Positions 44,372-53,939 of a stretch of 64,000 nucleotides of DNA are shown in pieces; the first letter of the stretch is position 1, and every line of letters begins with the position of its first letter. This DNA is from Actinacidiphila yeochonensis CN732 (GTDB lineage Bacteria > Actinomycetota > Actinomycetes > Streptomycetales > Streptomycetaceae), in NCBI RefSeq assembly GCF_000745345.1, contig NZ_JQNR01000005.1:1302001-1366000 (forward strand), in the 5' to 3' direction. The notes under the pieces were generated by a model. It was not told where the DNA came from, did not search any database, and worked only from the letters and a program-made list of their open reading frames with translations. The position numbers and the translations under genes are program-made.

Positions 44372-44438
44372 GCCGAACGTGCAGGCAGCAGCCTGTGCCC
44401 TCCACCGCCGGAGGCCTCAAGGGAGAGGATCAGCGACC

Positions 44439-46091
44439 ATGACGCGTGCCCGCGGGAAGCGGCTGAGTGCCGTCGCCGCACTCGGTGTCGCCACTGTGCT
44501 CGTCGCGACCGGGTGTTCGGTATCCGTCAAGTCGGGCACGTCCAACGTCGGCCCCACGACCCTGCTGGTCGGTGGCGCCGACAACGGCTCGCCGGCCCTC
44601 TTCCGGAACTTCAACCCGTTCTCGCCGAACAAGCGCAACCTGACGACGTGGATGTACGAGCCGCTGGAGGTTCTCAACAACCTCAACAGCGCCGAGACGC
44701 CGTTCCTGGCCACCGGCTACACGCAGCCGGACGCCAAGACCGTCGACTTCACCATCAGGAAGGGCGTGAAGTGGTCGGACGGCAAGGCGTTCACGCCGGC
44801 GGACGTGGTCTTCACCCTCGACATGCTGAAGGCGCACCCGGCGCTGGACGTCAACGGTGACTGGCAGCACATAAAGTCGCTGTCCGCCTCCGGCGACCAC
44901 GTGGTGTTCCACCTCAAGACCGCCGACGTCCCCGCCGCGAAGGTCATCGAGCAGACGCTCATCGTCCCGGAGCACATCTGGCGGAACGTCAAGGACCCGG
45001 TGACCTACACCGACCCCAACCCGGTGGTCACCGGCCCGTACACGCTGGAGCGGTTCACCCCCAACCAGTACACGCTGGCGAAGAACAAGAACTACTGGCA
45101 GGCCGACAAGGTCGCGGTCCAGAAGATCGTCGTCCCGGGCTCCGCCTCCGACCTGGCGATCGCCACGCAGGGCTTCGACTGGGCGTACTCCTTCTTCCCG
45201 AACGTCGACAACACCTGGGTGAAGGCGGACAAGCAGCACAACAGCTACTGGTTCCCGCCGGGCGGCATCGTCGGACTGCTGCCCAACCTCACCAAGGCGC
45301 CGTTCAACAACCTGAACTTCCGCCAGGGCCTCTCGGACGCGCTGGACCGGCAGCAGATCGCCGACAAGGCCGAGCAGGGCTACGTGAAGGCGGCCAGCCA
45401 GACCGGCCTGCTGCTGCCCAACGAGAAGGCCTCGCTCAACCCCGCCATCCCGAACCAGGGCGTGGTCACGCAGAACACGACCGCCGCGTACGCCGCCTTC
45501 GCCAAGGCCGGCTACACCAAGCGGGGCGGCAAGCTCGTGAACAGCGCGGGCAAGGCGCTGACCGTCAACCTCACCACGCCGGACGGCTGGGCCGACTGGC
45601 TGCAGGGCGCGCAGGAGATCATCCAGCAGCTGCGGGCGGTCGGGATCACGGTCAAGCTCGACAAGCCGCAGCCCGCCGGCTACCAGCAGGACCTCCAGAA
45701 CGGCGAATTCGACCTGGCGCTGGGCACCATCGGCGGCTCGGGCTCGCTCTTCCAGGACTACAACAACCAGCTGAACTCGGACTTCAAGAAGCCGGTGGGC
45801 ACCTCCACCGCTTCCAACTTCCAGCGTTACGGCTCCGCCGCGACCGACTCGCTGCTCGACCAGCTCAAGGCGACCAGCGATCCGGCCAAGGAACAGCAGC
45901 TCACCAACCAGCTCCAGAACGTGGTGTACCAGCAGCTGCCGTTCCTCTCGATCTTCTACGGCGGGCTGTGGGGTCTCTCCAGCGACGCGAAGTTCACCGG
46001 TTGGCCCAGTACGAAGAATCCCTATGCGTCATTGATGACCTGGGGTTCGACCCCGCTTCTGGTGATGACGCATCTGCGGTTGGCGAAGTAG
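44439..46091 (+). CDS. Opp/Dpp-family extracellular solute-binding lipoprotein (SBP family 5)
   Basis: This is a 550-residue lipoprotein (lipobox VATGC) of SBP_bac_5. Family features are the FNPFSPNKRNLTTWMYEPL opening, TIRKGVKWSDGKAFTPADVVF, and TGPYTLERFTPNQYTL. Members were first known for peptides, but many in actinobacteria and Thermotoga bind oligosaccharides. Here the neighbours are glycosidases and a LacI regulator, so an oligoglucoside ligand is more likely than a peptide. AGGGAGAGG precedes ATG 44439. It is the first gene of a four-gene importer operon, with GH1 behind it. Confidence 0.92.
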   Translation: MTRARGKRLSAVAALGVATVLVATGCSVSVKSGTSNVGPTTLLVGGADNGSPALFRNFNPFSPNKRNLTTWMYEPLEVLNNLNSAETPFLATGYTQPDAKTVDFTIRKGVKWSDGKAFTPADVVFTLDMLKAHPALDVNGDWQHIKSLSASGDHVVFHLKTADVPAAKVIEQTLIVPEHIWRNVKDPVTYTDPNPVVTGPYTLERFTPNQYTLAKNKNYWQADKVAVQKIVVPGSASDLAIATQGFDWAYSFFPNVDNTWVKADKQHNSYWFPPGGIVGLLPNLTKAPFNNLNFRQGLSDALDRQQIADKAEQGYVKAASQTGLLLPNEKASLNPAIPNQGVVTQNTTAAYAAFAKAGYTKRGGKLVNSAGKALTVNLTTPDGWADWLQGAQEIIQQLRAVGITVKLDKPQPAGYQQDLQNGEFDLALGTIGGSGSLFQDYNNQLNSDFKKPVGTSTASNFQRYGSAATDSLLDQLKATSDPAKEQQLTNQLQNVVYQQLPFLSIFYGGLWGLSSDAKFTGWPSTKNPYASLMTWGSTPLLVMTHLRLAK

Positions 46092-46121
46092 GCGACCGCG
46101 GAAGGACGAGGAGAACCCCTC

Positions 46122-47102
46122 ATGCGCTACATACTGCGCAAGTTCGGGCTGCTGCTGCTCACGTTGTGGGCAGCGGTCACGCTCAACTACGCACTCCCCC
46201 GGCTCATGCCGGGCTCGCCGGCCGACGCGGCCATCGCGAAGCTCTCGCAGAACGGCCCGGTGTCCCCATCGACCCGTGCCGCGATCGAGGCCCAACTGGG
46301 CGTGCCCACGGGCAGCTGGTGGCACCAGTACGTGCAGTACCTGAACACCGTCGTCCATCTGCGGTTCGGAGTGTCCTACTCCTTCTTCCCGCAGAAGGTG
46401 TCCAGCATGGTGGCCCAGGCGCTGCCCTGGACGCTGGTGATGGTGGGCCTGGTGACGGTGCTGGCCTTCGTCGTCGGTTCGCTGATCGGCGTGGCCGCGG
46501 CGTGGAAGCGCGGCACCTGGCTGGACTCGCTGCCCACCCTGTCCGGCGCGTTCCTCGCGGCGTTCCCCTACTTCTGGACCGCGCTGCTGCTGGTCTTCTT
46601 CGTCGGGTACGTCTTCGGCTGGTTCCCGACCTCGGGGGCCTACTCCGCGGACGCGGTGCCGAACCTGTCCTTCCACTTCCTCGGTGACGCGGCCTACCAC
46701 GCGGTGCTGCCGGCGCTGACGATCCTGATCACCTCGCTCGGTGGCTGGATCCTCGGCATGCGCAACACGATGATCGGCACCATCGGCGAGGACTACGTGA
46801 CCTTCGCCGAGGCCAACGGCCTGCGCGGACGCACCGTCGCCCTGCGCTACGCGGCCCGCAACGCGCTGCTGCCCAACCTCACCGGCTTCGGCATGGCACT
46901 GGGCGGCGTGGTCGGCGGTTCGCTGCTGGTCGAGCAGGTCTTCAACTACCCCGGCGTCGGCCACCTGCTGTACAGCGCGGTGACCAACCACGACTACCCG
47001 CTGATGCAGGCGCTCTTCCTGATGATCACGGTGTGCGTGCTGGTCGCGAACTTCATCGTGGACGTCCTCTACGGCGTCCTCGACCCCCGGACCAGGCGGT
47101 GA
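46122..47102 (+). CDS. Opp/Dpp-type ABC permease (DppB-like)
   Basis: This is a 326-residue membrane permease with about six helices. The opening MRYILRKFGLLLLTLWAAVTLNYALPRLMPGSP and the loop EDYVTFAEANGLRGRTVALRYAARNALLP are typical of the DppB branch. GGACGAGGAG precedes the ATG. It forms the channel with the next gene, whose start overlaps this stop (GTGA). Confidence 0.93.
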   Translation: MRYILRKFGLLLLTLWAAVTLNYALPRLMPGSPADAAIAKLSQNGPVSPSTRAAIEAQLGVPTGSWWHQYVQYLNTVVHLRFGVSYSFFPQKVSSMVAQALPWTLVMVGLVTVLAFVVGSLIGVAAAWKRGTWLDSLPTLSGAFLAAFPYFWTALLLVFFVGYVFGWFPTSGAYSADAVPNLSFHFLGDAAYHAVLPALTILITSLGGWILGMRNTMIGTIGEDYVTFAEANGLRGRTVALRYAARNALLPNLTGFGMALGGVVGGSLLVEQVFNYPGVGHLLYSAVTNHDYPLMQALFLMITVCVLVANFIVDVLYGVLDPRTRR

Positions 47103-48049
47103 CCGAGATGACTTCCTCTACTGCGACCCCGCCGGCCCCCACGGCGCCGGTGACGCCCGCGGAGCCCTCGACCTCAGGTGTCGTGCGCGCGCTCCAGGTG
47201 TTCGGCCGCTCGTTCCGCACGGTGTGGAGCAACGGCAAGGCCCGGGTGGGCCTGGTGATCCTGGCGGTCTTCGTCCTCGTGGCGATCTTCGCGCCGGTAC
47301 TGGCCCCGTACTCGCCGCACGCGAACAACTTCGCGCCCGACATCGGGTCCAACTCCTCCCACCTCCTGGGCACGACCGGAGCCGGCGAGGACGTGCTGTC
47401 CCAGCTGCTGTACGGCGCGCGGGTGTCGATCCTGGTCGGCTTCGTGGCCGGCGGCATCTCCACGCTGGTCGCGGTGGCGGTCGGCCTGTCCTGGGGCTAC
47501 CTGCGGAACTGGGTCGGTGAAGTGGTCAACTTCATCGTCAACCTCTTCCTGGTCGTCCCCGGTCTGCCCCTGATGATCATCATCGCGGCCTACGCCCAGA
47601 ACGGCGGCCTGCCGGTCATCGTGCTGGTCGTCGTGATCACCGGCTGGGCCTGGGGAGCGCGCGTGCTGCGGGCGCAGACCCAGTCGCTGCGCAGCCGGGA
47701 CTTCGTCACCGCGGCGCTGTTCAGCGGCGAGAGCGCGACCCGGGTGGTGTTCCGGGAGATCCTGCCCAACATGACCTCGATGATCGCGGGCTCCTTCTTC
47801 GGCGCCGCCACCGCGGCGGTGCTGGCCGAGTCGGGGCTCTCCTTCCTCGGACTCGGCGACCCGTTCACGGTCAGCTGGGGCTCGATGCTCTACTGGGCGC
47901 AGAACTCCAACGCCCTCCTCACCGGCCAGTGGATTCTGCTCTTCGCCCCGGGTCTGTGCGTCGCGCTGCTGGCCACCGCGATGACCCTGGTCAACTTCGG
48001 CGTCGACGGGCTGAGCAACCCGCGGCTGCGGGAAGGAAACGGACGATGA
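47099..48049 (+). CDS. Opp/Dpp-type ABC permease (DppC-like)
   Basis: This is a 316-residue permease. The start is GTG 47099, which overlaps the previous stop by four bases; ATG 47108 is an alternative. The N-terminus is a Pro/Thr/Ala-rich tail before the first helix (VGLVILAVFVLVAIFAPVLAPY). The permease motif LRSRDFVTAALFSGES is present. The stop overlaps the ATPase start (ATGA), so the three are translationally coupled. Confidence 0.93.
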   Translation: MTEMTSSTATPPAPTAPVTPAEPSTSGVVRALQVFGRSFRTVWSNGKARVGLVILAVFVLVAIFAPVLAPYSPHANNFAPDIGSNSSHLLGTTGAGEDVLSQLLYGARVSILVGFVAGGISTLVAVAVGLSWGYLRNWVGEVVNFIVNLFLVVPGLPLMIIIAAYAQNGGLPVIVLVVVITGWAWGARVLRAQTQSLRSRDFVTAALFSGESATRVVFREILPNMTSMIAGSFFGAATAAVLAESGLSFLGLGDPFTVSWGSMLYWAQNSNALLTGQWILLFAPGLCVALLATAMTLVNFGVDGLSNPRLREGNGR

Positions 48050-49770
48050 GCCTGCTCGACGTCAGGAACCTCAGCATCGTCTACGAACCGCGCGGCGCCG
48101 AGCCGACCACCGCGGTCAAGGACGCCACGTTCACCATCGAGGAAGGCGAGTTCGTCGGCCTGGTCGGCGAGTCGGGATCGGGCAAGTCCACGCTCGGCTT
48201 CGCGCTGACCCGGCTGGCCAAGCCCCCGGCGCGGATGGCCGGCGGCCAGATCCTCTTCGACGGCACCGACATCGCCCAGCTCGACACCGAGCAGCTGCGG
48301 GTGCAGCGGCACGGCGGGTTCGCCATGGTCCTCCAGTCCGGGATGAACGCGCTCAACCCGGTCCGCACCATCGGCAACCACTTCGGTGACATCTTCGCCG
48401 CCCACGGCCACGTGCCGAGGCCCCGGCGGCGCAGCCGGGCCGTCGAGCTCCTGGAGAAGGTCGAGCTGACCGAGTCGGTGCTCGACCGCTACCCGGGCGA
48501 GCTGTCCGGCGGTATGCGGCAGCGCGTCTCCATCGCCCTGGCGCTCTCCCTCGAACCCCGGCTGATGGTCTTCGACGAGCCCACCACCGCGCTGGACGTG
48601 ATGGTCCAGCACGCCGTGATGCGCACCATCCGGGAGCTGCAGGAGAGCGAGGGCTTCACCGCCATCCTGATCAGCCACGACCTGGGCGTGGTCCTGGAGT
48701 CCACGGCCCGGGTGATGGTGATGAAGGACGGCGTCATCGTCGAGGACGCCCCCTCCAAGGACATCTTCGAGCGGCCCCAGCACGCCTACACCCGGGACCT
48801 GCTCGGCCACTACGCCGACCCGCGCGCCGAAGTGGTGGAGCTGCCCGGACTGCCCGCGATGGAGAAGGCCGCCGACGGGCGGAAGGCCGGCGACCGTCAG
48901 GCCGACGGGAAGAAGTCCTCGACGGGCGGCGGACGCGACCGCGCCGCGGCCCAGGACGCCATCGTGGTGGCGGACGTCAGCCGGGTCTACCCCGGGCGAC
49001 GCCGCGGGGACGCCCCGGTGAAGGCCCTCCAGAACGTCTCCTTCCGGCTGGAGCCGGGCGAGTCGATGGCCCTGGTCGGCCAGAGCGGATCGGGCAAGTC
49101 CACCCTCGCCAAGCTGATCACCGGCGTGGAGAAGCCCAGCACCGGCACCGTCTCCTTCGGCGACCTGCGGGTGGACCAGCTGCGCCGCCGGCAGCTGCAC
49201 AAGCTGCACGCGGATGTCCAGATGGTCTTCCAGGACCCGTACGCCGCGCTCAACCCGCTGCACACGATCGAGTACACGCTCACCCGGCCGGTGGTGAACT
49301 TCACCGGGCGCAGCGGGGCGGAGGCCCGGAAGCGGGTCCTCGAACTGCTGGAGATCGTGGGGCTGACCCCGGTCGAGCAGTTCGCCGCCCGGCTGCCGCA
49401 CGAGCTCTCCGGCGGCCAGCGCCAGCGCGTGGTCATCGCCCGCGCCCTGGCCAGCGACCCGCAGGTGCTGATCGCCGACGAGCCGGTGTCCATGCTCGAC
49501 GTCTCGCTGCGGGCCGGCGTGCTGGCCCTCCTGCGGGACCTGCGCAGCGAGTTCGGCGTCTCCCTGCTGTACATCACCCACGACCTGCTCTCGGCGCGCA
49601 TGGTGACCGACCAGATCATGGTGCTGCACCAGGGCCAGGTGGTGGAGTCCGGGCAGACCGCCCAGGTGCTGCGCTTCCCCGAGCACGACTACACCACCCG
49701 GCTGCTGGACTCCATCCCGCAGCCCGCGCGCCGCTTCGCCGCCACCGGGACCGGAGGGGACACGGCGTGA
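48046..49770 (+). CDS. Fused double ATPase of the Opp/Dpp importer (DppD-DppF type)
   Basis: This 574-residue protein joins two ABC ATPase domains. Both have Walker A (GESGSGKST, GQSGSGKST), signature motifs (LSGGMRQRVSIA and LSGGQRQRVVIA) and Walker B (LMVFDEP, VLIADEP). The linker (about 275-305) is Lys/Gly/Arg-rich. It powers the importer from the cytoplasmic face. Fused pairs are common in actinobacterial Opp-type systems. The operon therefore carries its own ATPase, unlike the CUT1 operon at 3.4-6.8 kb. Confidence 0.95.
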   Translation: MSLLDVRNLSIVYEPRGAEPTTAVKDATFTIEEGEFVGLVGESGSGKSTLGFALTRLAKPPARMAGGQILFDGTDIAQLDTEQLRVQRHGGFAMVLQSGMNALNPVRTIGNHFGDIFAAHGHVPRPRRRSRAVELLEKVELTESVLDRYPGELSGGMRQRVSIALALSLEPRLMVFDEPTTALDVMVQHAVMRTIRELQESEGFTAILISHDLGVVLESTARVMVMKDGVIVEDAPSKDIFERPQHAYTRDLLGHYADPRAEVVELPGLPAMEKAADGRKAGDRQADGKKSSTGGGRDRAAAQDAIVVADVSRVYPGRRRGDAPVKALQNVSFRLEPGESMALVGQSGSGKSTLAKLITGVEKPSTGTVSFGDLRVDQLRRRQLHKLHADVQMVFQDPYAALNPLHTIEYTLTRPVVNFTGRSGAEARKRVLELLEIVGLTPVEQFAARLPHELSGGQRQRVVIARALASDPQVLIADEPVSMLDVSLRAGVLALLRDLRSEFGVSLLYITHDLLSARMVTDQIMVLHQGQVVESGQTAQVLRFPEHDYTTRLLDSIPQPARRFAATGTGGDTA

Positions 49771-50035
49771 GCCGGGCGGCGCCCCGCCGGAACCGGCGCT
49801 CGGACCTGCTTCCCGGGCCCTCGGGCCCGTCGAGCCCGTCCGGCGGGACGCCGACCAGCTGAGCGCCCGGCCCGGCGGCGGCAGCCGCCGCCCGGGCCGG
49901 AGCCCCTCGGCTCCGCCCGGGGCCGCTCGGGCCGCCCGGCCGGGAGACCCCGTCGCCGCCGCGACCCCGCTCCCCGACCTCTGTCGCACACCCGCCGACC
50001 AGTCGTCACCCATCTACACGAACGAGGTTTTCTCC

Positions 50036-51214
50036 GTGCTGCACTTCCCCGACGGCTTCCTGTGGGGCGCCGCCACCGCTGCCCACCAGATCGAGGGAAA
50101 CAACTACAACAACGACTGGTGGCCGCGGGAGAACGCGCCCGGAACCAGCATCGTCGAGCCCTCCGGTGACGCCTGCGACAGCTTCCACCGCTACCGCGAG
50201 GACATGACCCTGCTGCGCGACGCGGGGCTGGACACCTACCGGTTCAGCATCGAGTGGAGCCGGATCGAGCCGGAGGAGGGCATGGTCTCCCGGGCCGGGA
50301 TCGACCACTACCGCCGCATGGTCGACACCGCGCTGGAGCTGGGCATCACCCCGATGGTGACGCTGATGCACTTCACCGTCCCGCGCTGGTTCGCGCAGGA
50401 GGGCATGTGGCGCAGCCCCAAGGCGGCCGACCGCTTCGCGCGGTTCACGGAGCTGGCGCTGCCGATCCTCGGTGACGACGTGAAGCTCGTCTGCACCATC
50501 AACGAGCCCAACATCGCCGCGATGATCGCGGGCGGCGACGACCCGGCCAACCTGGTCGCCTACGGCCTCCCGGACCCGGACCTCCAGGTCGCCGACGCCC
50601 TGCTGGCCAGCCACCGCCGCTCGCGCGAGATCCTCTCCGGCGTCGGCGGCATCCGCTCCGGCTGGACCGTCGCCACCCAGGCGTTCCAGGCCGAGCCGGG
50701 CTGCGAGGAGGTCGCGCACGAGTACGGCTACAAGCGCGACGACTGGTACCTGGAGGCGGCCCGCGGCGACGACTGGGTCGGCGTGCAGGCCTACACCCGT
50801 ACGATCATCGGCCCGGACGGACCGCGTCAGGTGCCCGACGGCGTCGAGACCACGCTGACCGGCTGGGAGTACTTCCCCGGCGCCCTGGAGATCGGGGTGC
50901 GCAGCGCCTGGGAGAAGACCGGGGGCGTGCCGGTCATCGTGACCGAGAACGGCATGGCCACCAGCGACGACGCCCGCCGGATCGACTACACGCGGGGCGC
51001 GCTGACCGGCCTGCACGCGGCCATCCAGGACGGCGTCCAGGTGGAGGGCTACCTGCACTGGAGCCTGCTGGACAACTACGAGTGGGCCTCCGGCTACCGT
51101 CCCACCTTCGGCCTGATCCACGTGGACCGGGAGACCTTCGTCCGCACCCCGAAGCCCTCCCTCGGCTGGCTCGGAGGCGTCGCCCAGGCCAACGGCCTCG
51201 ACGCGCAGGCGTGA
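50036..51214 (+). CDS. GH1 beta-glucosidase-type enzyme (compact)
   Basis: This is a 392-residue GH1 enzyme with no signal peptide. The acid/base Glu157 (TINEPN) and nucleophile Glu304 (VTENGM) are intact. The opening FPDGFLWGAATAAHQIEG and the C-terminal YEWASGYRPTFGLIHVD are typical. It is clearly shorter than usual (about 440-480) and lacks part of the loops between the two glutamates. GTG 50036 has GAGG nine bases upstream. It lies 265 bp after the ATPase gene with no operator of its own seen, so it may be the last gene of the importer operon. It should cut imported beta-glucosides. Confidence 0.9.
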   Translation: MLHFPDGFLWGAATAAHQIEGNNYNNDWWPRENAPGTSIVEPSGDACDSFHRYREDMTLLRDAGLDTYRFSIEWSRIEPEEGMVSRAGIDHYRRMVDTALELGITPMVTLMHFTVPRWFAQEGMWRSPKAADRFARFTELALPILGDDVKLVCTINEPNIAAMIAGGDDPANLVAYGLPDPDLQVADALLASHRRSREILSGVGGIRSGWTVATQAFQAEPGCEEVAHEYGYKRDDWYLEAARGDDWVGVQAYTRTIIGPDGPRQVPDGVETTLTGWEYFPGALEIGVRSAWEKTGGVPVIVTENGMATSDDARRIDYTRGALTGLHAAIQDGVQVEGYLHWSLLDNYEWASGYRPTFGLIHVDRETFVRTPKPSLGWLGGVAQANGLDAQA

Positions 51215-51310
51215 TCACGGCCGCACGGCGCGGCAGCCCACAGCCGTAACCCCCGGTGGGGACGCCTCGCTCCGCGACGTCCCCACCACCCGGTGCCCCC
51301 AACGGCGCCC

Positions 51311-51337
51311 AGAGCCCAGGCCCATGGCCTGGGCTCT
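51311..51337. terminator. Hairpin terminator (12-bp perfect stem)
   Basis: Arms at 51311-51322 and 51326-51337 are exact complements and are followed by TCT. A second, weaker hairpin (51255-51264 with 51278-51287) lies just upstream. Confidence 0.75.
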
Positions 51338-51460
51338 TCTCGTGCGACGGGGGCGCGGCCGGGCGGGGCGGGTCCCGCTGCCGGTGCCTCGATCGCGGCG
51401 GCGACATGCGGCCCCCTCCCCGGCGATCCGCTCTCCGGCACATATGATCAAGGTGTGAGC

Positions 51461-51479
51461 TGACTGTCAGTCATATAAG
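51461..51479 (+). promoter_or_regulatory. Odd palindrome TGACTGTCAGTCA next to TATAAG
   Basis: TGACTG-T-CAGTCA (51461-51473) directly precedes TATAAG (51474-51479), a possible -10, about 46 bp before the amidase start. The palindrome would then lie in the spacer or -35 region and could be an operator. Confidence 0.5.
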
Positions 51480-51524
51480 CGACGGTCGGGTGCACATCGC
51501 AACACAGCCGGAGGATGAGGGACT

Positions 51525-53453
51525 TTGGGTCAGAGGCGGAGATCAAGGCGGAAACTCGGGGCGTACGTCGTGGGCGCGACCCTGGTCGTCGCGGGGTGCG
51601 TGTCGACACCGGTGGCGTCGGCGGCGCAGAGCGGGTCCGGCTCGGGGACGGGTTCCACGAGTGAGCAGAAGGACTTCGCCTACGCGGCCAAGGAGTCCAA
51701 GGTGCCCGAGTCGGTGCTGATGGGCGTCGCGTACGAGGAGTCCCAGTGGGACGTCCATCAGGGCCGCAACACCAGCGGCGGATACGGGCTGATGAGCCTG
51801 ACGGACGTGACGCCGTCCATGGTCGCGGGCGGTGGCGCCGGAGCGGCGGACCGCGCGGACCTGGCGTCGCTGGCGTCCGACCCCGCGCTGCACACGCTGA
51901 CCGCCGCGGCGAAGCTGATCGGCGTGCCCGCGCGGCAGGTGCGGACCGACCGGCGGGACAACATCCGCGCCGCGGCGGCGCTGCTGGCCTCGTACGAGAA
52001 GAAGCTGCGGGGCGGCACCCCGGCGGATCCGGACGCGTGGTACGCCGCGGTGGCCCGGTACAGCGGCTCCTCGGACAAGGCGGCCGCCGAGGGCTTCGCG
52101 AACCGGGTGTTCACGAGGATGAAGGCGGGCGCCGAGCGCACCACCGCCGAGGGCCAGCGCGTGGACCTGCCCCCCCAGCCCTCGCTGCACGCGGACACCA
52201 GCGGCGTCGCGTCTTTGGGCCTGGCGGAGACCTCGACGTCGGGCACCGACTGCCCGCCCGACCTGGACTGCCAGTCGGCGCCCGCGGCGACGACCAACTA
52301 CCAGGTCGCGGACCGGCCGGCCGACGGGATGAAGATCGACTACATCGTCATCCACGACACCGAGTCGTCCTACCAGGGCGCCATCGACGAGTTCCAGAAC
52401 CCGGCGGCCGGGGACGCGGCCAACTACACCATGCGTGCCTCGGACGGCGCGGTGACGCAGTCGGTGGCCGACAAGGACCTGGCGTTCCACGCGGGCAACT
52501 ACTGGTTCAACATGCACTCGATCGGCATCGAGCACGAGGGCTACGCGGCCCACGGCGCCAGCTGGTACACGCAGGCGCAGTACGAGGACACCGCCGACCT
52601 GGTGACGTACCTGGCGGAGAAGTACCACGTCAAACTGGACCGCGAGCACATCATCGGCCACGACAACGTGCCCGGCCCGATCGACGCGAACGTCGCGGGC
52701 ATGCACTGGGACCCGGGACCGTACTGGGACTGGAACCGGTTCATGGCGCTGCTGGACGCCCCGACGGACGAGGGCAGGCACGGCGTGGGCCCGGTCGGTA
52801 CGGCCGTGACCATCGCACCGGCCTTCGCGTCCGACCAGCAGACCGTGAACGTCTGCCCGGTGGACGACCCGACCGGCGCGACGGGCTCGTGCACGGACCA
52901 GACCGCCCCGTCGAACTTCCTGTACGTGCGCACCGCGCCCAGCGCGACCGCGCCGCTGGCCGACGACCCGTACGTGCACGCGGACGGGTCGCCGGGCACG
53001 GACGAGATCAGCGACTGGAGCGCGACCGTCTCGGCCGGCCAGCAGTTCGTCGTGGCCGGCCGCCACGGCGAGTGGACGGCCATCTGGTACGGCGGCCAGA
53101 AGGTGTGGTTCGACAACCCGCACGCCGCCAACACGGTGCGGGCGCGGCACGTGAAGATCCTCACGACGGCCGGCGACACCGCGGCACCGCTGTTCGGCGA
53201 GGCCTACCCGGACGTGTCCGAGTACCCCGCGGGCCTCGGGGTGGACGTCGCGGCACCGTTCAGCAAGTACACCCTCCCCGCGGGCCAGCAGTACGTGGCG
53301 ACCGCGAGCCCGGCCCACCGGGACGACTTCTACCCGGCCAACGGGACGACGCGCCCCACGGAGATCTACGTCCAGGGCGCCGGCACGGTGTACACGATCC
53401 AGTACAACCACCGCTTGGCCCTCGTCAACGCCTCCGACGTCCAGGCGGGCTGA
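51525..53453 (+). CDS. Exported N-acetylmuramoyl-L-alanine amidase with lytic-transglycosylase-like N-domain
   Basis: This is a 642-residue secreted protein. After the signal region (LGAYVVGATLVVAGCVSTPVASA), residues about 45-195 resemble a lysozyme/SLT-like helical domain (VLMGVAYEESQWDVHQG, GGYGLMSLTDVTP), and residues about 260-420 form an Amidase_2 domain. The amidase zinc ligands are visible in YIVIHDTESS and IIGHDNVPG, with the intervening SIGIEHEGY. The C-terminal third is beta-rich with Cys pairs and may contain SH3-like modules (FLYVRTAPSATAPL, WTAIWYGGQKVWF). The TTG start follows GGAGGATGAGG. It cleaves cell-wall peptidoglycan, either its own or that of other bacteria. Confidence 0.88.
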   Translation: MGQRRRSRRKLGAYVVGATLVVAGCVSTPVASAAQSGSGSGTGSTSEQKDFAYAAKESKVPESVLMGVAYEESQWDVHQGRNTSGGYGLMSLTDVTPSMVAGGGAGAADRADLASLASDPALHTLTAAAKLIGVPARQVRTDRRDNIRAAAALLASYEKKLRGGTPADPDAWYAAVARYSGSSDKAAAEGFANRVFTRMKAGAERTTAEGQRVDLPPQPSLHADTSGVASLGLAETSTSGTDCPPDLDCQSAPAATTNYQVADRPADGMKIDYIVIHDTESSYQGAIDEFQNPAAGDAANYTMRASDGAVTQSVADKDLAFHAGNYWFNMHSIGIEHEGYAAHGASWYTQAQYEDTADLVTYLAEKYHVKLDREHIIGHDNVPGPIDANVAGMHWDPGPYWDWNRFMALLDAPTDEGRHGVGPVGTAVTIAPAFASDQQTVNVCPVDDPTGATGSCTDQTAPSNFLYVRTAPSATAPLADDPYVHADGSPGTDEISDWSATVSAGQQFVVAGRHGEWTAIWYGGQKVWFDNPHAANTVRARHVKILTTAGDTAAPLFGEAYPDVSEYPAGLGVDVAAPFSKYTLPAGQQYVATASPAHRDDFYPANGTTRPTEIYVQGAGTVYTIQYNHRLALVNASDVQAG

Positions 53454-53939
53454 CCCTCCACGACCCCGGAGGGCACCGACAACGCGCGTAGGCCCCCCGC
53501 CCCGGCGAGCACGCGGCCGGGGCCGGGGGGCCTACGTGTGTACGGCCGTGGTTCGCGGGCCCCGGCCGCCGACCGCACTGACTGCCCGCCCCGGCCGGTG
53601 CACCTGCTCACCCTGACGCCCGCGGAGTACGGCCGCGGCCTCGCCTGGCGGAGCACGGTGCGCGGCGGGAGCGACCCGCCGTGGGCCCGGCACCTGAGGG
53701 CAGGGGTGCGGGACGCCCTGGTACGCGGGCTGGAGTACCGGGCGGCGCGATGCGCCTGAACCTCGGAGATGCCGCCGAGGGCCCGTCGCCGTCAGCGCCA
53801 CCGCCGACCACGGGCCTCGCACGCGGCGCCACAGGGGCCGCAGGGAGCATTCGGGCAGTCCGATAGCGTGCCCTGGGAACACTCACGGCGGCGGTGGGCG
53901 CCGGCCGGGCCGACGAATCCACGGGGGATCAGAACCGTC
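53454..53939. other. Intergenic region between amidase and lipoprotein genes
   Basis: A strong hairpin lies at 53487-53536. An open stretch at 53599-53759 could encode a 53-residue peptide starting at GTG, but it has no ribosome site and no recognisable features, so it is not called. Confidence 0.5.
53487..53536. terminator. Hairpin terminator (13-bp perfect outer stem)
   Basis: Arms at 53487-53499 and 53524-53536 are exact complements, and further GC pairing is possible inside. It follows the amidase gene. Confidence 0.8.

Larger units (their letters stand above)
51215..51524. other. Intergenic region with two terminators and a promoter dyad
   Basis: No gene is recognised. Two hairpins follow GH1 (51255-51287 with 10-bp arms, and 51311-51337 with 12-bp arms and a 3-base loop), then a low-complexity stretch, then the dyad and TATAAG at 51461-51479. 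Confidence 0.6.

Noticed and set aside
53599..53759. Possible 53-residue gene starting GTG 53599
   Set aside because: No ribosome site, no recognisable features, and high GC makes such open frames common.
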